A program made the translations under genes and the position numbers. From the NCBI GenBank assembly GCA_963627465.1, contig CAVGBO010000037.1, positions 1-30,641 of the forward strand: DNA of 30,641 nucleotides, read 5' to 3'. The notes under the pieces are model-generated. The model saw only the letters and a list, made by a program, of their open reading frames with translations. It ran no database searches and was not told the DNA's origin. Shown here piece by piece: positions 23,177-30,641 of the stretch (the first letter of the stretch is position 1; every line of letters starts with the position of its first letter). Origin of the DNA: CAKUFA01 sp963627465. Its GTDB lineage: Bacteria; Bacillota; Clostridia; Christensenellales; Aristaeellaceae.

Positions 23177-25159
23177 ATGACAGACGAACAGGAACAGCTG
23201 GAGCAGCAGATTGAGGAAGCAACTGTTGTGACCCAGGCTTATGATGAAAATGAAATTCAGGTGCTGGAAGGGCTGGAAGCCGTTCGCAAGCGCCCCGGCA
23301 TGTACATCGGCTCCACCGATGCCCGGGGTCTGCATCACCTGGTATACGAAATTGTGGACAACTCCATTGACGAGGCACTGGCAGGCTACTGCAAGCGGAT
23401 TGACGTGACGCTGCACAAGGATGGCAGCGTATCCGTGAAGGACGACGGCCGGGGCTTCCCTGTGGGCATTCACCCCAAGATGCACCGGCCTGCCGTGGAA
23501 GTGTGCCTGACGGTGCTCCACGCCGGCGGCAAGTTCGGCAGCGGCGGCTACAAGGTGTCCGGCGGTCTGCACGGCGTGGGTGCTTCCGTGGTGAACGCCC
23601 TTTCCAAGCACCTGACGGTAACGGTGTATCAGGGGGGCAAGGTGTATCAGCAGGAGTACGAGCGGGGCAAGTACCTGTACGACCTGAAGGTCATCGGCGA
23701 AACCGACCGCACCGGCACCACCATTTCCTTCCTGCCGGATGTGCGCACGGCAGATAACCCGGAAGGCATCTTCGACACCGGGGATTTCGATCAGGACATC
23801 CTGCGCCGCCGCCTACGTGAAATGGCCTACCTGAACAAGGGCATCCGCATTGTGTTCCGTGACGAGCGGGGCGAGGAGCCGGTGGAGAAGGACTTCTGCT
23901 ACGAGGGCGGCCTGAAGGAGTACGTGAAGCACCTGAACCGGAACAAGGCGGTGCTTTTCCCCGAACCCATTTACACCGAGGGGATCAAGGACGGCATCCT
24001 GGTGGAAGTGGCCATGCAGTACAGCAGCGACGAAAACTACCAGGAAAGCATCTATTCCTTTGTCAACAACATTGCCACCCCGGATGGGGGCACCCACCTG
24101 CAGGGCTTCAACACCGCCCTGACCCGTGCCATTAACGACTATGGCCGGAAGTACAAGCTCCTCCGTGACTCCGAGCCCAACCTGAAGGGCGAGGACGTGC
24201 GGGAAAGCCTGACCGCCATTGTGTCCATTAAGATGGAAGATCCCCAGTTCGAGAGCCAGACCAAGTCCAAGCTGGGCTCCGCTCAGGCACGGCCTGCGGT
24301 GGACAGCCTGCTGACCTCCGAATTGACGGATTATCTGGAAGAGAATCCCCCTGTGGCACGTGCCATCCTAGATCGGTGCGTCAGTGCCCAGCGTGCCCGT
24401 GAAGCCGCCCGGAAGGCTCGTGAAGCCACCCGGCGGAAGACCGTGCTGGAGAGTGCCTCCCTGCCCGGCAAGCTGGCAGACTGCTCCGAGCGGGACGCCA
24501 GCAAGTGCGAAATCTTCCTGGTGGAGGGCGACAGCGCCGGCGGCAGTGCCAAGGACGGACGGGATCGGCACTTCCAGGCCATTCTGCCCCTTCGCGGCAA
24601 AATCCTAAACGTGGAAAAGACCCGGCTGGACAAGGCGCTGGGCAATCAGGAAATTCGCAGCATGATCACCGCCTTCGGCTGCGGCATCGGCGATAATTTC
24701 GACGAAAGCAAGCTGCGGTATCACCGCATTGTGTGCATGACCGATGCTGACGTGGACGGTGCCCACATCCGCATCCTGATGCTGACCTTCTTCTACCGCT
24801 ACATGCGTCCCCTCATTGAGAAGGGCTATGTGTACGCCGCCATGCCTCCCCTGTACAAGGTCACCAAGGGCAAGATGGAACGCTACGTCTACGATGATGA
24901 CGAGCTGCAGCGGCTGCTGGACGAAATCGGCCGGGATCCCAAGCCGGACATTCAGCGGTACAAGGGCTTGGGCGAAATGAGCAGCGAGCAGCTGTGGACC
25001 ACCACCATGAACCCGGAAACCCGCACCATGATGCAGATCACCCCGGAGGATGCCATGGCGGCAGACGAAATCTTCACCCTGCTCATGGGGGATCAGGTAG
25101 AGCCTCGCCGGCAGTTCATCCAGGAAAACAGCGACCTGGTGAAGGATCTTGATATTTAA
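23177..25159 (+). CDS. gyrB: DNA gyrase subunit B
   Basis: The 660-aa protein has a GHKL ATPase domain (KRPGMYIGSTDARGLHHLVY, EIVDNSIDEALAGYC, DDGRGFPVGIH, GGLHGVGASVVNALS), the transducer domain, then TOPRIM with EGDSAGGSAKDGRDR (E450) and DADVDGAHI (D523, D525), and the C-terminal RYKGLGEMSSEQLWTTTM. It lacks the ~170-residue insertion of Gram-negative GyrB. With GyrA it introduces negative supercoils using ATP. ATG 23177 is chosen; the in-frame ATG 23081 would lie at or before the probable transcription start. The N-terminus has a ~25-residue acidic extension (TDEQEQLEQQIEEATVV) before the ATPase fold. gyrA follows after 18 nt. Confidence 0.95.
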   Translation: MTDEQEQLEQQIEEATVVTQAYDENEIQVLEGLEAVRKRPGMYIGSTDARGLHHLVYEIVDNSIDEALAGYCKRIDVTLHKDGSVSVKDDGRGFPVGIHPKMHRPAVEVCLTVLHAGGKFGSGGYKVSGGLHGVGASVVNALSKHLTVTVYQGGKVYQQEYERGKYLYDLKVIGETDRTGTTISFLPDVRTADNPEGIFDTGDFDQDILRRRLREMAYLNKGIRIVFRDERGEEPVEKDFCYEGGLKEYVKHLNRNKAVLFPEPIYTEGIKDGILVEVAMQYSSDENYQESIYSFVNNIATPDGGTHLQGFNTALTRAINDYGRKYKLLRDSEPNLKGEDVRESLTAIVSIKMEDPQFESQTKSKLGSAQARPAVDSLLTSELTDYLEENPPVARAILDRCVSAQRAREAARKAREATRRKTVLESASLPGKLADCSERDASKCEIFLVEGDSAGGSAKDGRDRHFQAILPLRGKILNVEKTRLDKALGNQEIRSMITAFGCGIGDNFDESKLRYHRIVCMTDADVDGAHIRILMLTFFYRYMRPLIEKGYVYAAMPPLYKVTKGKMERYVYDDDELQRLLDEIGRDPKPDIQRYKGLGEMSSEQLWTTTMNPETRTMMQITPEDAMAADEIFTLLMGDQVEPRRQFIQENSDLVKDLDI

Positions 25160-25177
25160 TGGCAATGGAGAAATGAA

Positions 25178-27703
25178 ATGAGCAGTATACAGGATAAGCT
25201 GATCCCGGTGAATCTGGAACAGGAAATGAAGCGCTCCTTCATCTCCTACGCCATGGCGGTCATTGTGGACCGTGCCCTGCCGGATGTGCGGGACGGACTG
25301 AAGCCCGTCCATCGCCGCATTATTTATGACATGAACGAGCTGGGCATGACCCCGGACAAGCCCTACCGCAAGAGCGCCCGTCTGGTGGGCGACGTGCTTG
25401 GTAAATTCCATCCCCACGGTGACTCCTCCGTGTACGATGCCATGGTGCGTCTGGCACAGCCCTTCAACATTCGCTACCCGCTGGTGGACGGCCAGGGTAA
25501 CTTCGGCTCCATCGACGGCGACGGCGCCGCCGCCATGCGTTACACCGAGGCCCGCATGACCAAGCTGACCATGCACCTGCTGGACGGCATTGACAAGGAC
25601 ACGGTGGACTTCTACCCCAACTTCGATGAAACCCTGATGCAGCCCGCGGTGCTGCCCAGCCGCTTCCCCAACCTGCTGGTGAACGGCTCCAGCGGCATTG
25701 CCGTAGGCATGGCTACCAATATTCCCCCCCACAACCTGCGGGAGGTCATTAACGGCGTTATCTGCATGATTGATAAGCCGGACTGCACCGTGGACGACCT
25801 GATGCAGCACATCAAAGGACCCGACTTCCCCACGGCAGGCATTATTCTTGGCCGCCGTGGCATTCGGGAAGCCTACTACACCGGCAAGGGGCGGATCGAG
25901 ATCCGTGCCCGGAGCAACATTGAACAGATGAGCGGCGGCCGCAGCCGGATTGTGGTGACGGAGATCCCCTATCAGGTGAACAAGGCCAAGCTGGTGGAGA
26001 AGATCGCCGAGCTGGTGCACGAAAAGCGGCTGGAGGGCATCAGCGACATCCGTGACGAAAGCGACCGGAAGGGCATGCGCATCGTCATTGAGCTGAAGAA
26101 GGACGTGTACCCCCAGGTGGTGCTGAACTACCTGTACAAGCACACCTCCCTGCAGGAGACCTTCGGTGCCAATATGCTGGCGCTGGTGGACGGCAAGCCC
26201 CGCATCCTGAACCTGCGGGAAATGGTGTACTACTACCTGCAGCACCAGAAGGACGTGATTACCCGCCGCACCCAGCACGACCTGGAAGCGGCGCAGGCAC
26301 GGGCGCACATCTTGGAAGGCCTGCTGAAGGCACTGGACTACATTGACGAAATCGTGGAGCTGATCAAGGCCAGCGAGGGTCCCTCCCAGGCCAAGACGGC
26401 CTTGATGGAGCGGTTCGCCTTCTCCGAGAAGCAGGCACAGGCCATTCTGGACATGCGTCTGGCTCGCCTGACCGGTCTGGAACGGGATCGGCTCATGGCG
26501 GAGTACAAGGAGAAGGAACAGATCATTGCCAACCTGACCGCCATTCTGGCAGATGAAAAGCTGCTGATGGGCGTGATCAAGACGGAGATCACCGAGATCC
26601 GGGACAAGTACGGGGATGACCGGCGCACGGAGCTGACCACCATCGAAGGCGAAATCGATGTGGAAGACCTGATTCAGGAAGAGGACATGGTGGTGACCAT
26701 GACCCACGAAGGCTACGTGAAGCGCATTGCCAAGTCTGTCTACAAGGCGCAGAACCGTGGCGGCAAGGGCGTTACGGGCATGACCACCAAGGATGAGGAC
26801 TATGCGGAAATCATGCGTGTGGTCAACACCCACGCAGAGATCATGTTCTTCACCGACCGTGGCCGGGCGTACAGCCTGAAGTGCTACCAGATTCCCGAAG
26901 CCGGACGCACCGCACGGGGCACGGCTGTGGTGAACCTGCTGCAAATCGCCGCCGGGGAAAAGGTGACGGCCGTTGTGCCTCTGCCCCGGGAGGATGACGG
27001 GCAGGAATACAACCTGGTCATGGCCACCCACGGAGGCATCATCAAGAAGACTGCCCTTAGTGAGTTCCGCAACCTGCGGAAGAACGGCCTCATCGCCATT
27101 GTGCTGAAGGAAGACGATGCCTTGGTAGGCGTGGAGCTGACCCAGGGCAATGATGACCTGATGCTGGGCACCCGGAAGGGCATGTGCATCCGCTTCAACG
27201 AATCCCACCTGCGGCAGATGGGTCGGAACAGCATGGGCGTCAAGTCCATGCGGCTGGACGAGGATGACGAAATCATCGACATGTGCCCTGTGGAAGAAGG
27301 GGCGCAGGTGCTGGTGATCACCTCCCTGGGCTACGGCAAGCGAACCGATGTGGACGAATACCGTGAGCAGGGACGGAACGGCAAGGGCATCCGTGCCATG
27401 AACCTGACGGAGAAGACCGGCGACCTGGCAGCCCTGCTGCTGGTGCAGCCGGAGGAAGACATTCTCCTGATCACCGATGACGGCACCATCATCCGCACCC
27501 CTGTGGAGACCATTCGAGTGTGCGGCCGCAACACCCAGGGCGTGCGCATCATGAAGCTGGCTGAGGGCAGCCGGGTCATCGGTGTCGCTCGGGCAGATAA
27601 GGAAGAGGAAACTCCCGAGGATACGGTGGACGAAGATACCGTCCAAACAGAGGATGTGCGGGAAGAAACCCTGCTGAACGACACCCCGGATGAAGAAATC
27701 TGA
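25178..27703 (+). CDS. gyrA: DNA gyrase subunit A
   Basis: The 841-aa protein carries the breakage-reunion domain with SYAMAVIVDRALPDVRDGLK, HPHGDSSVYD and catalytic Y122 (AAMRYTEAR), and the C-terminal beta-pinwheel with a GyrA box QNRGGKG at residues 525-531, which separates it from ParC. Numbering around the quinolone region coincides with E. coli: S83 and D87 are both wild-type-like, so no classic resistance change is present. The tail is acidic (EEETPEDTVDEDTVQTEDVR). It is co-transcribed with gyrB and ends in a terminator at 27726-27758. Confidence 0.97.
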   Translation: MSSIQDKLIPVNLEQEMKRSFISYAMAVIVDRALPDVRDGLKPVHRRIIYDMNELGMTPDKPYRKSARLVGDVLGKFHPHGDSSVYDAMVRLAQPFNIRYPLVDGQGNFGSIDGDGAAAMRYTEARMTKLTMHLLDGIDKDTVDFYPNFDETLMQPAVLPSRFPNLLVNGSSGIAVGMATNIPPHNLREVINGVICMIDKPDCTVDDLMQHIKGPDFPTAGIILGRRGIREAYYTGKGRIEIRARSNIEQMSGGRSRIVVTEIPYQVNKAKLVEKIAELVHEKRLEGISDIRDESDRKGMRIVIELKKDVYPQVVLNYLYKHTSLQETFGANMLALVDGKPRILNLREMVYYYLQHQKDVITRRTQHDLEAAQARAHILEGLLKALDYIDEIVELIKASEGPSQAKTALMERFAFSEKQAQAILDMRLARLTGLERDRLMAEYKEKEQIIANLTAILADEKLLMGVIKTEITEIRDKYGDDRRTELTTIEGEIDVEDLIQEEDMVVTMTHEGYVKRIAKSVYKAQNRGGKGVTGMTTKDEDYAEIMRVVNTHAEIMFFTDRGRAYSLKCYQIPEAGRTARGTAVVNLLQIAAGEKVTAVVPLPREDDGQEYNLVMATHGGIIKKTALSEFRNLRKNGLIAIVLKEDDALVGVELTQGNDDLMLGTRKGMCIRFNESHLRQMGRNSMGVKSMRLDEDDEIIDMCPVEEGAQVLVITSLGYGKRTDVDEYREQGRNGKGIRAMNLTEKTGDLAALLLVQPEEDILLITDDGTIIRTPVETIRVCGRNTQGVRIMKLAEGSRVIGVARADKEEETPEDTVDEDTVQTEDVREETLLNDTPDEEI

Positions 27704-27725
27704 AATCAACCCCAATAGATAAACG

Positions 27726-27758
27726 AATCCCCTGCCAACAATGCGCTGGCAGGGGATT
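27726..27758 (+). terminator. gyrBA terminator
   Basis: AATCCCCTGCCA pairs with TGGCAGGGGATT around a short loop, 23 nt after gyrA; the following T-run is short. Confidence 0.8.
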
Positions 27759-27761
27759 TCG

Positions 27762-28010
27762 ACTATCAACAGACCTAGGGAGGAGTTGGAGGGCTTGCAA
27801 GCCCTCCAACTCTAAATCGAAAATCGGCGAGCCCCTTCGGGGCGTTAAATGGGGCGATGCCCCTGCGGCGATTTTCGCAGCAATCCGAAGGGTTGCACAG
27901 ACTATCAGTAAACCCAGGGTGGTGTTGGAGGGCTCGCAAGCCCTTCAACTCTAAATCGAAAATCGGCGACATGTGCGGCGATTTTCGCGCGATTTCGTAA
28001 GAAATCGCTT
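27762..28010. repeat. Degenerate tandem repeat with palindromic cores (period 139 nt)
   Basis: Two copies start with ACTATCA at 27762 and 27901. The best-kept part is 46 nt (27785-27830 and 27924-27969) with 2 mismatches. The first copy contains a perfect 28-nt palindrome (27784-27811). It continues with an outer stem CGAAAATCG / CGATTTTCG that encloses two GC-rich hairpins (GCCCC/GGGGC and GGGGC/GCCCC). The second copy keeps the outer stem but has lost the enclosed hairpins. No coding frame is convincing. It could be a MITE-like or REP-like element or a structured RNA. Confidence 0.75.
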
Positions 28011-28109
28011 CCTTACACGAGGGAACGGCCGGGAGAACGACGAAGTCGTTCGACCAGTGAGCGAGTGCAAAACTCGCCCAAGCGGCTTTGCCGCTTGGGC
28101 GAATCACCA
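28011..28109. other. Hairpin-rich spacer after the repeat
   Basis: GAACGACGAAGTCGTTC (28034-28050) is a short hairpin. The remainder leads to the terminator of the converging HdeD-like gene. No gene is seen. Confidence 0.5.
28067..28101 (-). terminator. Terminator of the HdeD-like gene
   Basis: On the minus strand CGCCCAAGCGGC, AAA and GCCGCTTGGGCG are followed by AGTTTTGC, 8 nt after the stop codon. Confidence 0.8.
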
Positions 28110-28667
28110 TTATTGGTGCAGTGCCTTGTACCACCGTACCCCGATGAACATGGTGTACAGCTGGGATAGGCCTTCGTATACCAGCGACACGCCGATGATC
28201 ACGCCTACGGTGATGCTGAGGATTTCAGGCTTCAGGAAGCCGGCAACGCCGATGAGTGCCTCCAGAATGCCAATGACCCACAGCCATGCCCGGCCGGGGA
28301 TCCGATCCTGCCGCATATCCAGGGCAGCGCCCAGCAGGCCGATGCCGTCCACCAGCACCATCATGCTGATGAGCACCCGGAGCACTTCCCCGGCGATGAA
28401 GGACTTGCACATGATGAAGATACCCACCACCACGGCGATCACGCCCTTGGTCAGGAAGGAACGATTGCCGAAGATGGTTCTGCGCATGATCCATGCCACG
28501 CCCAACTGGAACAGGCCGGACAGCACCACCAGCACGCCGATCCAGTCTGCCATGATGTCCATGATTTCGCCGCTGTTTACCATGCAGCCAATGCCGGCAA
28601 TCACCAGCAGTGCCGCCGCTACGGACCAAAGCACAATCAGCCCGATATGTCTGTTCTTCTTATCCAT
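28110..28667 (-). CDS. HdeD/DUF308 family membrane protein
   Basis: The 185-aa protein has about six hydrophobic segments in the three-hairpin DUF308 pattern: LIVLWSVAAALLVIAGIGCM, IGVLVVLSGLFQLGVAWIM, GVIAVVVGIFIMCKSFIAGE, LISMMVLVDGIGLLGAAL, VIGILEALIGVAGFL and ILSITVGVIIGVSLVYEGL. E. coli HdeD is an acid-resistance membrane protein; most homologues have no known role. AAGGTGG precedes ATG 28667. It is a single gene with its own terminator. Confidence 0.85.
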   Translation of the reverse strand: MDKKNRHIGLIVLWSVAAALLVIAGIGCMVNSGEIMDIMADWIGVLVVLSGLFQLGVAWIMRRTIFGNRSFLTKGVIAVVVGIFIMCKSFIAGEVLRVLISMMVLVDGIGLLGAALDMRQDRIPGRAWLWVIGILEALIGVAGFLKPEILSITVGVIIGVSLVYEGLSQLYTMFIGVRWYKALHQ

Positions 28668-29014
28668 GATTCTGCCACCTTTCTCCGGCGGTAAACCCGG
28701 CTGCTTTGCCGTATCCTCCGCCTGATTTTATTGTAACATAAGCGGCGTTTGTGTTGCATGGACAAAACACAGGATTGTCTAAATTTCGTCAAAGAGGGGA
28801 GGAACGCATCAGGTTCAGTCGTCAAGCCTTGCAAATGGGAAACAGGAAAAAGCGAAAAGCAGGGGCGAAGCAAAAAAGCAGGGGCGAAATAAAGCGGGGC
28901 GAAGCCCCTTGCCAAGTTTGTCATCAAGGCGTATACTTTTTCTTGAGTTCGGGATAAGAAGAACGCTCTGTTTCGTTAAATAGGGTGAAAGACGATATGG
29001 GAGGTGATCGCCAC
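28668..29014. other. Divergent intergenic region; no gene seen
   Basis: On the minus side TACAAT near 28733-28738 could serve the HdeD-like gene. On the plus side lies the promoter of the secreted-protein gene. Around 28857-28908 the sequence AGCAGGGGCGAA is repeated twice, followed by a third related unit that forms a GGGGC/GCCCC hairpin. Confidence 0.6.
28909..28937 (+). promoter_or_regulatory. Promoter of the secreted-protein gene
   Basis: TTGCCA (28909-28914) and TATACT (28932-28937) are spaced by 17 nt, with a ~70-nt leader before the ribosome binding site GGGAGGTG. Confidence 0.6.
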
Positions 29015-29848
29015 ATGAAGCGTTTGGTTTGGGTGCTGCTGTGTGTGGCGCTGCTGTGTCTTGCTGTGCCTGCCCTGGCAGAGGATACCTGCACCGTGTT
29101 CGACCCGGCATCGGCAGGCGATGTCCGCACGGAGTGCGAGTATTTGAGCATTTTTTGCCCGGCAGAAAGCGGGGATCAGGTAACCCTGAGCATTGATGAC
29201 CAGGATGGTGCCTGCATCTATCAGCGGGACTACGGCACCATGGGAAGTTCCTTCTATACGGATGATATTTATCTGCCCCTGTACGGGTCGGAAGCGGTGT
29301 ATACCGTGACCATGACCGTGGGGGACAATGCCTACGGCTTCACCGTCACCCGGGTTTCCGGCTACCTGACGGACAACGCCGCCTCTACCGGCGGTTATCC
29401 CTTGTCCGTCCTTTCCGGGGCGAATACCTGGCGCATGGCCACCATTGTGGACGTTGCCTCTCTGGAGGGCAGCAGCATCACCGTGCCCCTGTACGCCAGC
29501 AACGCCTACGAAATCGGCTCGGCTACCATTTCCGTCAGCGGCGGCAAGCTGACCGTATCCGCATGGATGACCGATGGCATTAACGGCACCATTGACAGCA
29601 CTACGGTGTACGTGGCCACCACCGCCCTGCAGGCGCAGGAGCTGGGGCGCAATGGCTTTACAGGCATAACCGGCTCCCTGAATCGGGGGATTGACCTGGC
29701 CGGTGCCTCCTATGCGGCGGTGTACGTGCGGATGAGCGTCTCCTTCGACCCCAGCAACGTGCCGGAAGTTACCCCTTCCACCCTCTCGGGACAGGATGCC
29801 CTGTGGCAGCAAATGCTGAACGAAACAGCTAACGAGGCCGTGGGCTAA
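29015..29848 (+). CDS. Secreted protein of unknown function
   Basis: The 277-aa protein begins with a clear signal peptide (MKRLVWVLLCVALLCLAVPA then LAE). Four cysteines follow in the first ~45 mature residues (C26, C41, C48 and one in DGACIYQ), which could form two disulfides. The rest is beta-rich with Thr/Ser/Gly and no sorting signal, lipobox, catalytic motif or membrane anchor. I recognise no family. ATG 29015 has GGGAGGTG at good spacing; an in-frame upstream start lacks one and would bury the signal peptide. It is a single gene with its own promoter. Confidence 0.8.
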   Translation: MKRLVWVLLCVALLCLAVPALAEDTCTVFDPASAGDVRTECEYLSIFCPAESGDQVTLSIDDQDGACIYQRDYGTMGSSFYTDDIYLPLYGSEAVYTVTMTVGDNAYGFTVTRVSGYLTDNAASTGGYPLSVLSGANTWRMATIVDVASLEGSSITVPLYASNAYEIGSATISVSGGKLTVSAWMTDGINGTIDSTTVYVATTALQAQELGRNGFTGITGSLNRGIDLAGASYAAVYVRMSVSFDPSNVPEVTPSTLSGQDALWQQMLNETANEAVG

Positions 29849-30008
29849 GGGGGGGACTTCGTCCCATTTATTCTTCGTCCCGTTTTGCGCTTCGTCCCCT
29901 TGAACGCTTTGTTCCGCTTCACGCTCCAAAGCGGGATCACCGATTTTGATCCGGCGGTGAAAGGCTTGCCAGTCCGACCGCACCGCTCTAGGTTGATTGA
30001 TTATCTGC
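29849..30008. other. Intergenic sequence with CTTCGTCCC repeats
   Basis: CTTCGTCCC occurs three times within about 55 nt (29858-29910); the first copy forms a GGGAC/GTCCC hairpin right after the secreted-protein gene. Nothing else is recognisable. Confidence 0.5.
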
Positions 30009-30035
30009 GCGTCAGGATTCTTCCTGACGCTTTTT
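30009..30035 (+). terminator. Plus-strand terminator
   Basis: GCGTCAGGA and TCCTGACGC enclose a TTCT loop and are followed by five Ts. It probably ends the secreted-protein transcript. Confidence 0.85.
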
Positions 30036-30053
30036 GATAGGCAAAAAGGCAAA

Positions 30054-30080
30054 AGAAAAACCGCCAGCCCACAGCTGGCG
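30054..30080 (-). terminator. Terminator of the tRNA operon
   Basis: On the minus strand CGCCAGC, TGTGG and GCTGGCG are followed by GTTTTTCTTTT, 11 nt after tRNA-Glu. Confidence 0.85.
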
Positions 30081-30090
30081 ATTTATGACG

Positions 30091-30163
30091 CACCTCCGAT
30101 GGGATTCGAACCCATGTTTTCGCCTTGAGAGGGCGGCGTCCTAGGCCTCTAGACAACGGAGGC
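30091..30163 (-). tRNA. tRNA-Glu (CTC anticodon)
   Basis: The 73-nt cloverleaf has acceptor GCCTCCG paired with CGGAGGT, a D-arm GTCTAGAGGCCTAGGAC and anticodon loop CTCTCAA giving CTC. The T-arm is ATGGGTTCGAATCCCAT. CCA is not encoded. It is the second gene of a two-tRNA transcript. The 27-43 pair appears mismatched. Confidence 0.93.
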
Positions 30164-30170
30164 AGATAAG

Positions 30171-30241
30171 CTGGGGAACTAGGATTCGAACCTAGACAAT
30201 ACGAGTCAGAGTCGTAGGTGCTGCCGTTACACAATTCCCCA
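30171..30241 (-). tRNA. tRNA-Gln (CTG anticodon)
   Basis: The 71-nt cloverleaf has acceptor TGGGGAA paired with TTCCCCA, anticodon stem TACGA/TCGTA with loop CTCTGAC giving CTG, and T-arm CTAGGTTCGAATCCTAG. CCA is not encoded. It lies 7 nt upstream of tRNA-Glu and shares a promoter with it. Confidence 0.93.
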
Positions 30242-30278
30242 TTATCCTTGCAATCGTTTTCTCTCGACTGCAAGGGAC

Positions 30279-30307
30279 ATTATATCGCACATCAGGGGTT
30301 TTGTCAA
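30279..30307 (-). promoter_or_regulatory. tRNA operon promoter
   Basis: On the minus strand a perfect TTGACA (30302-30307) and TATAAT (30279-30284) have a 17-nt spacer, 37 nt upstream of tRNA-Gln. Confidence 0.9.
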
Positions 30308-30641
30308 CCCCTATTTTTTATTCTTTTGGCCCCCTTTTTCCCAAACTTCATGCAATCGTTTCCTATTTAATAAATGCAACAGCTTGGAAAATAGGACTTT
30401 CACTTTGGGCATTCACGTCCTGAGATTTCAGATGTTCCCAAATACTATTTGTTTATGCCTCCCACGACAGCATGAATGGCTTCTCGAATCCTTCTGCAAT
30501 ACAAGTTGCTGTTGCAGATTTATTTTACAAAGTTCCATCGAAAATTCGCCCCTTTCCGTTCGAAGGGGTACGATGGTCGACTATCCATTTAAGCTCTCCG
30601 CATCTTGCTTTCTTATCCGTTCGATCAGTGAGGATGTGCAC
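30308..30641. other. Right-edge region; no supported gene
   Basis: The region is mostly non-coding and AT-rich. On the minus strand an open frame of 38 codons enters from the edge and stops at 30525-30527, with a protein-like tail (CGELKWIVDHRTPSNGKGRI then FDGTL). It might be the end of a gene outside the window, but it is too short to name. Confidence 0.3.

Noticed and set aside
23177..27703. ParE/ParC (topoisomerase IV) instead of gyrase
   Set aside because: The A subunit has a GyrA box (QNRGGKG) and a full beta-pinwheel C-terminal domain.
24605..27769. A 1054-codon open frame on the minus strand
   Set aside because: It is the antisense of gyrA/gyrB. The His/Gln/Val-rich composition is what complementary GC-rich codons give, and gyrA motifs on the plus strand are unmistakable.
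27762..28109. CRISPR array
   Set aside because: There are only two long copies with a 139-nt period, internal palindromes and a deletion; no regular spacers and no cas genes.

Overview
The window reads as chromosome from a Bacillota (class Clostridia) bacterium, probably a gut anaerobe. The grounds are two T-box riboswitches, near-consensus sigma-A promoters, strong AGGAGG ribosome binding sites, a SCIFF/sactipeptide-style radical-SAM peptide cluster and clostridial-type GyrB/GyrA. The core from about 6.9 kb onward is visibly GC-rich. The first 6.8 kb is visibly AT-richer and looks like acquired DNA. A run of 10 Ns at 2651-2660 marks an assembly gap.

Layout. (1) 1-6280, minus strand: a four-gene operon encoding a CoiA-like zinc protein, a coiled-coil protein with a degenerate ATPase-like C-terminus, a 292-aa protein and the first 585 residues of a large DEAH helicase of the DUF1998-linked DruE type. 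Two of the three junctions overlap. Gene order and sizes resemble Druantia type I genes B-C-D-E, with no DruA in view. (2) 6425-6819, plus strand: relics of an integrative/conjugative element, including a TTRAP-like small gene. (3) 6900-10043: SWIM-SNF2 helicase. (4) 10252-13301: a one-component LytTR regulator with an NTF2-like sensor domain, downstream of cstA. cstA sits under its own T-box. (5) 13466-16242: a second, divergent T-box (Leu specifier) controlling leuB and a MatC/SLC13-type transporter. (6) 16624-20003, minus strand: a RiPP cluster of HPr-kinase-like protein, 69-aa precursor, terminator/attenuator, radical SAM-SPASM maturase, cytosolic S24/S26-like peptidase and PqqD-like protein. 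(7) 20197-21046: RseC-like membrane protein and thioredoxin. (8) 21065-22946, minus strand: xpt and a BMP-family nucleoside-binding protein. (9) 23071-27758: gyrB-gyrA. (10) 27762-28010: a degenerate structured tandem repeat, followed by an HdeD-like membrane protein, a secreted protein of unknown function, and tRNA-Gln and tRNA-Glu genes at the right end.

Three parts deserve most attention. The RiPP cluster combines kinase, rSAM, PqqD and a soluble Ser-His peptidase, with a terminator placed directly after the precursor gene. The defence operon is Druantia-like but lacks DruA and sits beside mobile-element debris. The cstA locus has a T-box with an apparent isoleucine specifier and a LytTR regulator that carries an NTF2-like domain where a receiver domain would normally be. 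Functions are inferred from motifs read by eye; no database search was run.
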